Shown in pieces: positions 24,610 through 33,989 of a DNA stretch of 64,000 bases. The notes beneath the pieces were generated by a model. That model saw nothing but the letters and a program-made list of their open reading frames with translations. It was not told where the DNA came from and did no database searches. Within the stretch, counting starts at the first letter, position 1. Each line of letters starts with the position of its first letter. The stretch comes from Amphritea atlantica (lineage in GTDB: Bacteria; Pseudomonadota; Gammaproteobacteria; Pseudomonadales; Balneatricaceae). A program made the position numbers and the translations under genes. The stretch lies in assembly GCA_024397875.1 (NCBI GenBank), contig CP073344.1, positions 1,293,001 through 1,357,000 of the forward strand. The letters are read 5' to 3'.

Positions 24610-25382
24610 ACAACGAACCGATACTGCAGGTTAATAGCATTACCAGGCTCTATGCCGCCGGAAAAGGATGTCAGGAAGTCAGCTTCGATCTCTATCCCGG
24701 AGAGGTTCTCGGAATAGTGGGCGAGTCAGGCTCCGGTAAATCGACACTGCTGAACTGCCTTTCTGCCCGGCTGGCACCTGATCAGGGCGATATTCACTAT
24801 CTGACCCGCGCAGCAGAGTGGGTCAACCTGTATGGCCTGAGTGAGTCGCGTCAGCGCCAGTTACAGCGCACTGAGTGGGGTATTGTGCATCAGCATCCCC
24901 GGGATGGGTTGCGTATGGGTGTATCTGCCGGGGCAAATATTGGTGAGCGGCTGATGGCCACCGGAGGGCGACATTACGGCGATCTTCGTGACACTGCCCA
25001 GCGCTGGATGAATGATGTCGAACTGGATATAGCCCGCATTGATGATAAGCCGACGACGTATTCAGGAGGCATGCAGCAGCGTTTGCAGATCGCCCGTAAT
25101 CTGGTTACCCATCCCCGCCTGGTGTTTATGGATGAGCCCACCGGTGGCCTTGATGTGTCGGTGCAGGCGCGCTTACTGGACCTGCTGCGCCAACTGGTAA
25201 CCGAACTGAATCTGGCAGTGGTGATTGTCACCCATGATCTGGCGGTGGCCCGTTTGCTGGCTCAGCGACTGATCGTGATGCGTCACGGCCGGGTGGTTGA
25301 AACCGGCCTCACCGATCAGGTTCTTGATGACCCTCAGCATGCGTATACCCAGTTGCTGGTGTCCTCTGTACTAACTTCATAA
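24606..25382 (+). CDS. phnK: C-P lyase ATP-binding subunit PhnK
   Basis: ABC-type ATPase without a transmembrane partner that docks on the PhnGHIJ core. The 258-aa product has Walker [10 protein letters not shown], signature [15 protein letters not shown], Walker [21 protein letters not shown] and the switch region [14 protein letters not shown]. The frame extends upstream to 24570 inside phnJ, but the ATG at 24606 overlaps the phnJ stop (ATGA) and gives the normal N-terminus [16 protein letters not shown]. Eleven bp separate it from phnL. Confidence 0.95.
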   Translation: MNNEPILQVNSITRLYAAGKGCQEVSFDLYPGEVLGIVGESGSGKSTLLNCLSARLAPDQGDIHYLTRAAEWVNLYGLSESRQRQLQRTEWGIVHQHPRDGLRMGVSAGANIGERLMATGGRHYGDLRDTAQRWMNDVELDIARIDDKPTTYSGGMQQRLQIARNLVTHPRLVFMDEPTGGLDVSVQARLLDLLRQLVTELNLAVVIVTHDLAVARLLAQRLIVMRHGRVVETGLTDQVLDDPQHAYTQLLVSSVLTS

Positions 25383-25393
25383 CGCCGGGAGTA

Positions 25394-26146
25394 ATGGCTA
25401 TGCAAACAATGATAGAGGTGCGGGGGTTAACCAAGGTGTTCACCCTGCATAATCAGGGTGGTCTGAAACTGCCTGTTTTTGATGGCATCGACTTTATCGC
25501 AAATCAGGGGGAGTGCACGGTGCTGTTTGGCGAAAGTGGCTCGGGCAAAAGTACCCTGCTGCGCTCACTTTATGCTAATTATCTGCCGACCAGTGGCTCG
25601 ATAGAGGTACGCCATCGCGGTGAAATGACACGCTTGACCGGTGCCAATAGCCAGACTCTGTTAGAGATCCGTCGTGAAACTATCGGATATGTCAGTCAGT
25701 TTTTGCGGGTGATCCCTCGTGTTGCAACACTGGATGTGGTGGCACAGCCATTGCGTGAGCGTGGGATAAGCACGGAGATTGCCCATGCTAAAGCGGCTGA
25801 ACTGCTGGATCAGCTGCATATACCTGAACGGTTATGGTCTCTGCCACCAGGGACCTTTTCCGGCGGCGAGCAGCAGCGGGTCAATATTGCCCGTGGTTTT
25901 ATTGTGGATTATCCCATTCTGCTGCTGGATGAACCCACAGCATCGCTGGATCAGCGCAATGCATCCGTGGTGGTGGACCTGATCTGTCAGGCCCGTAACC
26001 GGGGAACCGCCGTGGTCGGTATCTTCCACGATGCTGATGTGCGCGATGCGGTGGCCGATCAGGTTTTTCATGTAAACCCTGCCGGCAAAACAGAGCGTTT
26101 AAATATGGACGACAGTTTGAACCCTGATAAAAGGATACCCGTATGA
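25394..26146 (+). CDS. phnL: C-P lyase ATP-binding subunit PhnL
   Basis: Second ABC-type ATPase of the C-P lyase system, needed with PhnGHI for the ATP-phosphonate coupling step. In 250 aa it shows the PhnL-type start [20 protein letters not shown], Walker [10 protein letters not shown], signature [15 protein letters not shown] and Walker [20 protein letters not shown] 25394 and ATG 25400 are both possible; GGGAG is 3 or 9 nt upstream respectively, which favours 25400. Its stop overlaps the phnM start (ATGA). Confidence 0.94.
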   Translation: MAMQTMIEVRGLTKVFTLHNQGGLKLPVFDGIDFIANQGECTVLFGESGSGKSTLLRSLYANYLPTSGSIEVRHRGEMTRLTGANSQTLLEIRRETIGYVSQFLRVIPRVATLDVVAQPLRERGISTEIAHAKAAELLDQLHIPERLWSLPPGTFSGGEQQRVNIARGFIVDYPILLLDEPTASLDQRNASVVVDLICQARNRGTAVVGIFHDADVRDAVADQVFHVNPAGKTERLNMDDSLNPDKRIPV

Positions 26147-27279
26147 TTCTTACTAATGCCAATATCGTACTGGATAACGAAGTTATTCATGGCTCCGTCA
26201 CTATCCGTGATGGCCTGATTGAATCGATTGATCAGGGAGCCGTTACACTAGCCGGTGTGACAGACTGTGATGGTGGTTATCTGTTGCCGGGGTTGGTGGA
26301 GTTGCACACCGATAACATGGAGAAACACTTCACCCCGCGTCCTGGAGTCGCCTGGCCCGGTTTGTCAGCCTTTAAGGTGCATGACGCGCAGATGATCAGT
26401 GCCGGTATTACCACGGTGTTTGATGCGATCTCGGTTGGTGATGTAGTTGAGGGGAGTGAACGGCTTAGTAACCTGACCCGGATGGCGGATGCTCTGAGTG
26501 AGAGTCGCAACCGGGGTCTGACCCGCTCGGATCATCTGCTGCATCTGCGTTGTGAAGTCAGTCATGAAGACACACTAAACAATTTTAAACAGCTATCAGA
26601 GCGATATCAGCCGCAACTGGTGTCGGTGATGGATCATTCGCCGGGGCAACGACAGTTTGCCAGTATCGAAAAATACCGGCAGTACTATCAGGGCAAGTAC
26701 AAACTCTCTGATGCAGAAATGTCTGCCTTTATTGATCGTCAGACTGAAGCCAGCCGGCTTTACAGCGATCGGTACCGTCGTGAAATCTGTGCTATCTGTG
26801 AGCAGCGTGGAATTCCACTGGCCAGCCATGATGATGCCACCCGTGGTCATGTTGCTGAGTCAGTAGGGTTTAATATGGTGATTGCCGAATTTCCCACCAC
26901 TTTTGAAGCGGCCAGAGAGGCCCATGGTCATGGGATGGCGGTCCTGATGGGCGCGCCTAACGTGGTGCGGGGGGGATCTCACTCGGGCAATATTGCCGCC
27001 CATACGCTGGCTTCAGAGGGACTGCTGGATATTCTTTCCAGCGACTATTATCCCGCCAGTCTGTTGGATGCTGCTTTTAAGCTGGCCAGTGATGAAAACA
27101 ACCAGTATGACCTGGCGAAGGCTACAGCGCTGGTAAGTTTTAAACCGGCGCAGTCGGTAGGGCTGAATGATCGTGGCAGGATTGCACCGGGCTTAAAAGC
27201 CGATCTTATCTGGTGTGAGGCGACCACTGATCACCCTCATATTCGTCATGTCTGGAAAAATGGCCAGCGGGTGTTCTGA
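26143..27279 (+). CDS. phnM: Ribose 1-methylphosphonate 5-triphosphate diphosphatase PhnM
   Basis: Amidohydrolase-superfamily enzyme that removes pyrophosphate from the triphosphate intermediate before PhnJ acts. The 378-aa length is typical. Metal-binding motifs: [20 protein letters not shown] near the N-terminus, the [12 protein letters not shown] segment, ASHDDAT, and the late [20 protein letters not shown] shared by amidohydrolases. It overlaps phnL and is followed by phnN after 5 bp. Confidence 0.95.
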   Translation: MILTNANIVLDNEVIHGSVTIRDGLIESIDQGAVTLAGVTDCDGGYLLPGLVELHTDNMEKHFTPRPGVAWPGLSAFKVHDAQMISAGITTVFDAISVGDVVEGSERLSNLTRMADALSESRNRGLTRSDHLLHLRCEVSHEDTLNNFKQLSERYQPQLVSVMDHSPGQRQFASIEKYRQYYQGKYKLSDAEMSAFIDRQTEASRLYSDRYRREICAICEQRGIPLASHDDATRGHVAESVGFNMVIAEFPTTFEAAREAHGHGMAVLMGAPNVVRGGSHSGNIAAHTLASEGLLDILSSDYYPASLLDAAFKLASDENNQYDLAKATALVSFKPAQSVGLNDRGRIAPGLKADLIWCEATTDHPHIRHVWKNGQRVF

Positions 27280-27284
27280 TCAAT

Positions 27285-27860
27285 ATGGCCTTTCTATTTT
27301 ATGTGGCAGGCCCTTCGGGCAGTGGTAAAGACTCTTTGATTAACGGCCTGCGGGAGCGATTGGGCGGCGGTACCTCCGTTCTGTTTGCTCATCGCTATAT
27401 TACCCGTTGCTGGAAAGCGGGGGGGGAAAACCACGTTGAGCTGAGTGAAGAAGAGTTTTTACAGCGCGCGAAAGCCGGGTTATTCAGTATGCAGTGGCAG
27501 GCGAATAACTGCTGCTATGCAATCGGTATAGAGATTCATAGCTGGCTCAACAGCGGTCATTCGGTGGTAGTGAATGGTTCCCGTGCCCATCTCGAAGAGG
27601 CAATCAGCCACTTTGGCGAACGTCTGATACCGGTACTGATTAGCGTTAATCCGGACCGGTTAAGGCAGCGGTTACTTACGCGTGGCCGGGAAAATGAGTC
27701 CGAGATTGATGCCCGTCTCGCCCGCAATCAGATATTTGAACAACAACTGAATGGCCGGGTAGTTGAACTTACCAATGATGGTGATCTGGCCACCGCTGTG
27801 GATCATTTTTACGCTATTCTGATGGATTATACCGGGATGACGGCTAATGCTGAAAATTGA
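27285..27860 (+). CDS. phnN: Ribose 1,5-bisphosphate phosphokinase PhnN
   Basis: Converts ribose 1,5-bisphosphate, the end product of C-P lyase action, to PRPP. A guanylate-kinase-like P-loop protein of 191 aa with Walker A GPSGSGKDS, then the conserved FAHRYITR and FSMQWQANNCCYAIGIEI and GSRAHLEEA. No strong ribosome-binding site; translation is probably coupled to phnM 5 bp upstream. Its end overlaps phnP by 14 bp. A G8 run occurs at 27419-27426 in frame. Confidence 0.93.
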   Translation: MAFLFYVAGPSGSGKDSLINGLRERLGGGTSVLFAHRYITRCWKAGGENHVELSEEEFLQRAKAGLFSMQWQANNCCYAIGIEIHSWLNSGHSVVVNGSRAHLEEAISHFGERLIPVLISVNPDRLRQRLLTRGRENESEIDARLARNQIFEQQLNGRVVELTNDGDLATAVDHFYAILMDYTGMTANAEN

Positions 27861-28638
27861 ATTTCTGGGCAGTGGTAATGCCGCCGGGGTACCGGTCTGG
27901 GGATGCGATTGCAATGCCTGCCTGAGTGCAGAATCTGACCCGACAAAGAGGCGCAGAAGTGCCTCTCTGGCGATACATACTGAGGAGGGGATTACACTAC
28001 TGGATGCCGGCCTGACCGATCTGGCGGAACGCTTCAGTTTTACATCGGTGAAACGTGTTCTGCTGACCCATTTTCATATGGATCATGTGCAGGGACTGTT
28101 TCATCTGCGCTGGTCTGAGCAACTGGAACCTATACCGGTTTACCGGCCTGATGACCCTTTGGGGGCCGACGATCTATACAAACATCCCGGTGTTTTCGCA
28201 TTTCAGCCCCCTTTCAAACCCTTCGACTCTGTCGAGTGGCCAGGTTTCAGGGTGGTGGCCTTACCCCTGATACACTCCCGGGAAACGTTCGGTTATCTGC
28301 TCGGAAATGGCCGTTATTGCATGGCCTATCTGACCGATACTGCGGGCTTTCCGGCAGAGACCCTGAGTTATCTGCAACGTTACCCAGTGGATGATCTGGT
28401 GCTGGATTGCAGTGAACCTCCACGGGATTCAATGCCGCGTAATCATAATGACCTGAATGCGGCGATCGCTTTGTGGCGCCAAAGCGGGGCGGCACGTTTA
28501 TGGCTTACCCATATCAGTCACAGGCTGGATTGCTGGCTTGAGCACTCTGCCGCTACACTACCGGAGGGGGTTTATGTTGCCCGTGATGGGATGGTACTTG
28601 AGGTAGAAAAGGATATGTGGACAGATAATGACACTTGA
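27847..28638 (+). CDS. phnP: Phosphoribosyl 1,2-cyclic phosphate phosphodiesterase PhnP
   Basis: Metallo-beta-lactamase-fold enzyme that opens the ribose cyclic phosphate released by PhnJ. The 263-aa protein shows MLKIEFLGSGNAAGVPVWGC followed by C-x-C residues that bind the structural zinc, the metal motif THFHMDH, an AYLTDTAGF segment carrying a metal Asp, and the conserved HNDLNAAIALW and LTHISHRLD. Overlaps phnN (14 bp) and the following membrane protein gene (11 bp). Confidence 0.94.
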   Translation: MLKIEFLGSGNAAGVPVWGCDCNACLSAESDPTKRRRSASLAIHTEEGITLLDAGLTDLAERFSFTSVKRVLLTHFHMDHVQGLFHLRWSEQLEPIPVYRPDDPLGADDLYKHPGVFAFQPPFKPFDSVEWPGFRVVALPLIHSRETFGYLLGNGRYCMAYLTDTAGFPAETLSYLQRYPVDDLVLDCSEPPRDSMPRNHNDLNAAIALWRQSGAARLWLTHISHRLDCWLEHSAATLPEGVYVARDGMVLEVEKDMWTDNDT

Positions 28639-29482
28639 GCCGGGAATCGCCGTAATACTATCGGTCATGATGCACGTTACCTGGAATCTGATCGCCCGGT
28701 ATCAGTCTTCCGCCGCCTTCCCGCTATGGTGGGTGTTACTTGCGCATTTGGTGATATTTGCCCCCTGGGGTTTCTGGTCGCTGTTGACTCAGGTCGACTG
28801 GAACCTGACTTTTGTGTTGCTTCTGCTGACTTCAGCGACGGCGAATGTAGTCTATTTTACCGGGCTGCGGCAGGCATATCATCATGCGCCGGTACCGCTG
28901 GTCTATCCACTGGTGAGAAGTTCTCCGCTCCTGATCGGAATCTGGAGTGTATTGCTGTTGGGGGAGACTCTGGGAGCCTGGGCCTGGGCCGGTATTATTG
29001 TCAGTGTCGCAGGTTTGGTTATCCTCGCCTTAAGTTCCGGTTCAACCGCCGATAAGCGTGCGTTGCCCTGGGCGATGACAGCAATGCTGGCGACCAGCAT
29101 CTATTCCCTGAGTGATAAAGCTGCGGTGGCCAGTCTGGATAGTTTTGGTGCCATTGTCGGCTTTATTTCGGTGGGGTATCTCTGTTCCTGGCTGGCGATG
29201 ACTTTTTTACTTTATCGTCAAACCGCCGACTGGCGCCCCCGGCGTTGTATTGCTCCGCTGGCAGTACTGTCCGGCGGACTCTGTATCGGTCTGGCTTATG
29301 CGCTGGTGGTGTTTGCCATGAAACAGATGCCTTCGGCAGTGGTCGTGGCGTATTCCAATGCGGGGATTATTATCGCATCGCTGATTTCAATTATTTTCTT
29401 TCGTGAGCGCATCGCCTGGAAGCAGCGGCTTGTGGCGGCTGTCACTATTCTGATCGGTATTGTGATGATCTATCAGGGATAG
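28628..29482 (+). CDS. EamA-family membrane transporter of the phosphonate operon
   Basis: A drug/metabolite-transporter-type protein of 284 aa with about ten hydrophobic helices in two EamA repeats (first around ILSVMMHVTWNLIARYQSS to LVILALSSG, second from ALPWAMTAMLATSIYSLSDK to LIGIVMIYQG). The 11-bp overlap with phnP shows it belongs to the operon; similar membrane proteins recur as the last gene of C-P lyase clusters. Direction and substrate are unknown: export of a by-product or uptake of a phosphonate are both possible. No terminator is obvious in the 40 bp before the converging methyltransferase gene. Confidence 0.85.
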   Translation: MTLEPGIAVILSVMMHVTWNLIARYQSSAAFPLWWVLLAHLVIFAPWGFWSLLTQVDWNLTFVLLLLTSATANVVYFTGLRQAYHHAPVPLVYPLVRSSPLLIGIWSVLLLGETLGAWAWAGIIVSVAGLVILALSSGSTADKRALPWAMTAMLATSIYSLSDKAAVASLDSFGAIVGFISVGYLCSWLAMTFLLYRQTADWRPRRCIAPLAVLSGGLCIGLAYALVVFAMKQMPSAVVVAYSNAGIIIASLISIIFFRERIAWKQRLVAAVTILIGIVMIYQG

Positions 29483-29522
29483 GCGGCCGATCATAACTGC
29501 CTGAATCAGATCAGTCGCGGTG

Positions 29523-30053
29523 TCAGTTTTGCAATGCCGGTTCAGCTTTGCAAACCAGACGGTTATTGACATCACGGCTTTGTTTAATCCGCTCACCATG
29601 GTCGATTGGATTGTTCTGTTTTGCCATCCGGTCATAGAGTAAGACATTCACCGTCGCTGCCAGATTCATACAGCCGATAGTGGGGATGTAAACAACCGCA
29701 TCGGCCAGATCGACAACAGACTGATCAATAGAGCCATCTTCCGGGCCAAAGATGTAGAGTGCATCTTCCGGATGAGTGAACCCGGGCAGGGGGATTGCTC
29801 CTTCCGCCAGTTCTACGCACACCAGCTTTTGATGTTTTCCCGCCAGCTGTGTAAATGACTCGACAGCCGTTAACGGAATCTGTGCACTGATGTTTCGGGT
29901 ATCCAGATGATACTTAGCAGCTCTCTCAAACCGGGTACCGCTGTAGTAGACCGCCGCAGCACCATAGCAGCCCGCTGCACGCATCACTGCGCCAACGTTG
30001 GATGGGCTTTTGGGGTTACACAGTGCAATGGCTGCTGAACCTTTGTTTTCCAT
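29523..30053 (-). CDS. SpoU/TrmH-family RNA 2'-O-methyltransferase
   Basis: SPOUT-class methyltransferase predicted to methylate a ribose in tRNA or rRNA using SAM. The 176-aa protein has all three trefoil-knot motifs: NPKSPSNVGAVMRAAGCYGA (motif 1), ALYIFGPEDGSI (motif 2) and YIPTIGCMNLAATVNVLLYD (motif 3). Motif 1 has Asn but the usual following catalytic Arg is at NVGAVMRAA. No N-terminal RNA-binding extension is present, so it resembles short TrmH/TrmL-like enzymes; the target nucleotide cannot be told. Converges with the phosphonate operon; 29 bp downstream of the glutaminase gene. Confidence 0.88.
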   Translation of the reverse strand: MENKGSAAIALCNPKSPSNVGAVMRAAGCYGAAAVYYSGTRFERAAKYHLDTRNISAQIPLTAVESFTQLAGKHQKLVCVELAEGAIPLPGFTHPEDALYIFGPEDGSIDQSVVDLADAVVYIPTIGCMNLAATVNVLLYDRMAKQNNPIDHGERIKQSRDVNNRLVCKAEPALQN

Positions 30054-30082
30054 GATAAATCCTTATGAAATCAATTTACGCA

Positions 30083-31000
30083 TCAGCCAAAAATAGACCA
30101 GCCTGTATGCTGAACCAGTTTTTCCAGTGCTTCGGTACCCAGTTTGCTGTTACCCACGTCATCCAGTCCCGGAGACCATACCGCGATTGACGCTGTGCCT
30201 GGTGCTATCGCTAAAATACCGCCGCCAACACCACTTTTACCTGGCAGGCCGACCCTGAAGGCAAATTCGCCTGAGCCATCATAGTGACCGCACATCAGCA
30301 TCAGCGAATTAATTCTTCGGGCTCGCTGAGTCGACACCACCCGGGTTCCCGTGACCGGGTTGCGACCGTTATCGACCAGGAACAGACCGGAGCGAGCCAG
30401 TTGCTCAGTGTTCATTGCAATAGAACAATGATGAAAATAGGTGCCTAAGACGCAATCAACCGGGTTTTTTATACGCCCAAATGACGCCATAAAGTGGGCC
30501 AGCGACGCATTCCGGTCACCGGTGCGCAGTTCTGACTGTGCCACTTTTTCATCGATGCCGATGCTGTCATCATCCGCAATAAAGCGAACAAATTGCAGAA
30601 TCTCTGCCAGAGTCTCTTTAGGCTGGTGGCCCATCAGAATGGCATCGGCGATGGTGATGGCGCCGGCATTGATAAAGGGATTGCGGGGTTTGCCGTTTTC
30701 ATGCTCGAGCTGCACGATAGAGTTAAAAGGGTCGCCTGACGGCTCCCGGCCTACCCGTGACCATACGGCATCACCCAGCTTACCCAGCGCAATTGTCAGG
30801 GTGAAAACTTTCGAGATGCTCTGTATCGAAAACAGCTGCGCGCTGTTACCGGCACTGAAGATACGGCCATCGGCCATGGCTACCGTAATGGCAAACTGGT
30901 TTGGATCGATACAGGCCAGCTGCGGAATATAATCCGCCACCTGGCCTCTGTCTTTGCTGGTGCCAATCGTGGCGACAATTTCATCTAAAATCTTTTGCAC
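30083..31000 (-). CDS. glsA: Glutaminase (serine-dependent beta-lactamase-like)
   Basis: Hydrolyses L-glutamine to glutamate and ammonium. The 305-aa length and fold-defining motifs match bacterial GlsA/GlsB: the Ser-x-x-Lys catalytic pair in [12 protein letters not shown], the substrate-binding [10 protein letters not shown], then [13 protein letters not shown], and [18 protein letters not shown] near the C-terminus. It starts with GTG at 31000, with AAGGAG 5-6 nt upstream. It follows rhlE by only 9 bp, so the two may be co-transcribed although functionally unrelated. Confidence 0.96.
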   Translation of the reverse strand: MQKILDEIVATIGTSKDRGQVADYIPQLACIDPNQFAITVAMADGRIFSAGNSAQLFSIQSISKVFTLTIALGKLGDAVWSRVGREPSGDPFNSIVQLEHENGKPRNPFINAGAITIADAILMGHQPKETLAEILQFVRFIADDDSIGIDEKVAQSELRTGDRNASLAHFMASFGRIKNPVDCVLGTYFHHCSIAMNTEQLARSGLFLVDNGRNPVTGTRVVSTQRARRINSLMLMCGHYDGSGEFAFRVGLPGKSGVGGGILAIAPGTASIAVWSPGLDDVGNSKLGTEALEKLVQHTGWSIFG

Positions 31001-31009
31001 AGTGTCTCC

Positions 31010-32248
31010 TTAGCGCCGACGTGATCGACCCGATGGTTTTCCCCGGCTGCCTCGGGTTTTAGCGCCACGCCCCTTACTTTTAGGCGGAGCGAAGTTCTGA
31101 TTAAGGTCGGGCTCGTACCCGGGCAGCCATTGTTGCATCAGCTGAGTGTCGAGAATCTTATGAATCTCATCCAGTAACCAGGTTTCATCGGCGCTTAACA
31201 GTGTAATGGCGATGCCGGTTTCGCCGGCGCGGCCGGTTCGTCCGATACGGTGGATATAGTCCTCGGCATTGTAGGGCAGCTCATAGTTGATGACATATTT
31301 AAGCTGCTGAATATCCAGCCCCCGTGAAGCGACATCGGTGGCTACCAGTACCCGAATGGAGCCGTTTTTAAAGCCCTCCAGCGCCCGTTCGCGGGCACCC
31401 TGAGATTTATCCCCGTGGATCGCTTCCGTTTTTAAACCATCTTTACACATCTCTCTGGCGAGATCGTCGGCGGCCTGTTTGGTGCGGGTAAACACCAGAA
31501 CCTGCTGCCAGTTTTTCGAGCCGATCAGGTATGAAGTTATCTCGCGTTTACGCTGCTTATCCACCTCGTAAGCGATCTGCTCCACCTGACTCGCGGCTGC
31601 ATTTTGCTGATCCACCTGGATGCGGGCGGGATCGGTAAGCAGTTTCTGACTCAGTTTAAACACCGCATCATCAAAGGTTGCAGAGAACAGCAGAGTCTGA
31701 CGTGTCTCTGGCACCGTGCGCAAAATCCGTCTGATATCATCGATAAAGCCCATATCGAGCATACGGTCCGCTTCATCCAATACGAAGAACGCCAACTGAC
31801 TCAGGTCGAGCACGCCACGGCTGAGAATATCGATCAGCCGGCCCGGCGTGGCCACCAGAATGTCGACTCCCTGTGCAATCTCAGCCAATTGATTATTGAT
31901 GCTAACGCCACCATAGGCCACGACCGTGCGATGGACTGAATGGCTGCCGTATTCCTTAAAACTGTGTCCCACCTGTTGAGCAAGCTCCCGGGTGGGGGTC
32001 AGTACTAAGGCCCGGACGACAGCTTTATTTATCGCAGTGGCTGAAGGGGCCGGGTTTGTTAATAAGTGCAGAATCGGCAGAGCAAAAGCGGCTGTTTTAC
32101 CGGTGCCGGTTTGCGCACCCGCCATCACATCGCGGCGCGCTAAAATAGCCGGAATCGCTTCCAGTTGAATCGGAGTGGGCTGGTGGTAGCCTTTTTCCTC
32201 AACGGCCTGCAGCACCGAGGGGTGTAAATCAAATGATGCGAAACTCAT
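31010..32248 (-). CDS. rhlE: DEAD-box ATP-dependent RNA helicase, RhlE group
   Basis: RNA helicase implicated in ribosome assembly and mRNA turnover. The 412-aa protein has the complete core: Q motif (YHQPTPIQLEAIP), AQTGTGKT, PTRELAQQV, VATPGRL, DEAD in FVLDEADRMLDMGF, SAT in LLFSATF, and helicase C motifs VATDVASRGLDI and HRIGRTGR. A short basic tail, APPKSKGRGAKTRGSRGKPS, is typical of RhlE-type helicases and binds RNA. Assignment within the DEAD family rests on overall similarity and tail type. Confidence 0.92.
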   Translation of the reverse strand: MSFASFDLHPSVLQAVEEKGYHQPTPIQLEAIPAILARRDVMAGAQTGTGKTAAFALPILHLLTNPAPSATAINKAVVRALVLTPTRELAQQVGHSFKEYGSHSVHRTVVAYGGVSINNQLAEIAQGVDILVATPGRLIDILSRGVLDLSQLAFFVLDEADRMLDMGFIDDIRRILRTVPETRQTLLFSATFDDAVFKLSQKLLTDPARIQVDQQNAAASQVEQIAYEVDKQRKREITSYLIGSKNWQQVLVFTRTKQAADDLAREMCKDGLKTEAIHGDKSQGARERALEGFKNGSIRVLVATDVASRGLDIQQLKYVINYELPYNAEDYIHRIGRTGRAGETGIAITLLSADETWLLDEIHKILDTQLMQQWLPGYEPDLNQNFAPPKSKGRGAKTRGSRGKPSGRSRRR

Positions 32249-32343
32249 AACCCTGCCTTCATGTTTGAATAGGCGCGAGTTTAGCAGATCGGTTATTTAT
32301 TTGCGGCGGAAAAATAAGTCACACAGTGGTGATAGGGGGAAAC

Positions 32344-32372
32344 CGGGCCTGGATTGAAACTATCCTGGCCCG
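32344..32372. terminator. Strong hairpin between the ParA-like gene and rhlE
   Basis: CGGGCC-t-GGAT / ATCC-t-GGCCCG with a 7-nt loop lies just after the ParA-like stop codon on the minus strand. No long T-run follows, so termination efficiency is uncertain; it could instead protect the 3' end. Confidence 0.5.
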
Positions 32373-32380
32373 ACGATCTA

Positions 32381-33085
32381 TTACAGGTAGCTGAGCAGAA
32401 CGCCCACCGTTTGATGAGTCTTATTAACCCACACTTTACTGCGCTGCCTTTCCATAATGCCAAGGTGCTCAACTTCACTGTCTTTGAGGTTTGCCGCGGC
32501 CCAAAAACTCAGCCCGATTTTTTCAATCTTCTGCATTGTCGGCGTGTGCAGAGCGGGAATGTAGAACTGATATACCGGCATCGTTTCCTGGCTCGGGCTC
32601 TGTAATTGGGCCAGAGCTTCAATATTGGAGAAGTCGGTGCCCCGTCCCTGATTTTTAGCCACAAGAACCGTAAACTGATCATTGTATTTATTGAGGAAGT
32701 TATCCAGCAGGTTAACTGAATCGGGACCACTGTCGACGGCATACCAGTAGGCCAGTTTAATTCCCATCTCTTCGCACATTTCGATAACGCCGTTTTCCTC
32801 AATCCAGCGGTCGAGAAAGCGTTCACTTTGTGCCGGCAGATCAATCAGAATATTGCAATCTTCCTCTAACGCCAGTTCCATAATCTGGTCGATGCTTTCA
32901 AAGTGATCCAGGTTGATTGGCCGGGTGTAATCCAGGTAGTAGCGACTCAGAGTCGGGTGTGACTGGTCTGCATCCAGACCAATATATGGCATAGAATTGT
33001 CCAGGAAATATTGAGATAGCAGGCGTGATAGTACCGATTTGCCTACACCACCTTTTTCGCCACCTACAAAGTGAATCGTGCTCAT
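32381..33085 (-). CDS. ParA/MinD-like P-loop ATPase of unknown role
   Basis: The protein is 234 aa and starts with a deviant Walker A, VGGEKGGVGKSVLSRLL, carrying the ParA signature lysine before GGVGK. It has a Walker A'-like LDADQSHPTL and a Walker B-like NILIDLPAQSE. The middle region (AYWYAVDSGPDSVNLLDNFL, TVLVAKNQGRGTDFSNIE) resembles the chromosomal and plasmid family that includes RP4 TraL-type ATPases rather than partition ParA. No ParB or DNA-binding partner is adjacent. Function unknown; it is a conserved-type stand-alone gene. Confidence 0.75.
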   Translation of the reverse strand: MSTIHFVGGEKGGVGKSVLSRLLSQYFLDNSMPYIGLDADQSHPTLSRYYLDYTRPINLDHFESIDQIMELALEEDCNILIDLPAQSERFLDRWIEENGVIEMCEEMGIKLAYWYAVDSGPDSVNLLDNFLNKYNDQFTVLVAKNQGRGTDFSNIEALAQLQSPSQETMPVYQFYIPALHTPTMQKIEKIGLSFWAAANLKDSEVEHLGIMERQRSKVWVNKTHQTVGVLLSYL

Positions 33086-33316
33086 AAATTCTGTACCTGC
33101 GATAATCGTTTTTGTAAAACCCGGAGTATAAAATGCGCTAATGAAAGCAGTATTTCAACCTATTGTATTGATTGTTTTTTCTTTTGTAATAAAGGCAGGG
33201 TTGTTGCACTAAATAGGGGCGTATATCCAGGGTGAACGGCTGTTTTGGTCGTTAATGATTCAGCCCGGGTGGAGTTGAATAATCAAATTTTAAGGGCAAC
33301 TGATGAGCCTGATCTC

Positions 33317-33916
33317 TCAGATTTTTTGTACGATAAAGTAGCTATGCAACTCTGGATACTGATCGTATTCGAGGTGGCGGCAGATACAGTCTGAAGCGGC
33401 AATCAGGTTGAGAAAACCGGGGATACCTAATGTTGAGTAGTAGACTTCAGGCCCCATTGTATTATCAGTGTGATCATCCGCTACATCTGTGCCACCGCAG
33501 GAAAAGATACATACACCGCCGCTGTTAAGGCCATTAAACAGCTTTGTCAGTAGTGCTTCCTGCTGCGTAAGTGGCACGTGCCAGATGCTATCCCAGGCGG
33601 AGATAAAGTCATATCTTTGTGGCAGCTCCCACTCACAGATATCCTGATGATAAAACCGGATCTGGGGATGGCGTTGCTGTGCCAGCCTGATCATCTCTGC
33701 AGAAATATCGATACCTTCCGCGGTGAATCCTTCTGCAATTAGCAGATCGATGATACGCCCGGTACAGCCGCAACCAACATCTAAGGCTGTTCTTTGCTGT
33801 TGGGTAAACGCAACTGCCCGCTGATGTTGTGCAATACCGTTGGTCCGGTTGAATTTATCGCTTTGCCACAGATGTGTGATGCTATTGTACGCCTGACCGA
33901 TCTCTTCCGGTTTCAT
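33317..33916 (-). CDS. SAM-dependent methyltransferase, class I
   Basis: A 199-aa small-molecule methyltransferase. Motif I reads TALDVGCGCTGRIIDLLIAE, motif II acidic residue GIDISAEMIRLAQ, and motif IV YDFISAWDSIWHVPLTQQE. The later GGVCIFSCGGTDVADDH is of the post-motif strand type. Substrate cannot be predicted. Flanked by 231 bp to the ParA-like gene and 73 bp to the diguanylate cyclase, all on the minus strand but probably separate units. Confidence 0.85.
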   Translation of the reverse strand: MKPEEIGQAYNSITHLWQSDKFNRTNGIAQHQRAVAFTQQQRTALDVGCGCTGRIIDLLIAEGFTAEGIDISAEMIRLAQQRHPQIRFYHQDICEWELPQRYDFISAWDSIWHVPLTQQEALLTKLFNGLNSGGVCIFSCGGTDVADDHTDNTMGPEVYYSTLGIPGFLNLIAASDCICRHLEYDQYPELHSYFIVQKI

Positions 33917-33989
33917 GTTTATCTCCAGCTATTATGAGGCTGATCGAGGATTTTCAGGCAGATAATGATCCGGCCGGTATATTTAATAT

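Noticed and set aside
32381..33085. ParA partner for the island's ParB-like protein
   Set aside because: The ParA-like ATPase is 20 kb away in core DNA and belongs to a TraL-like group; nothing links the two.
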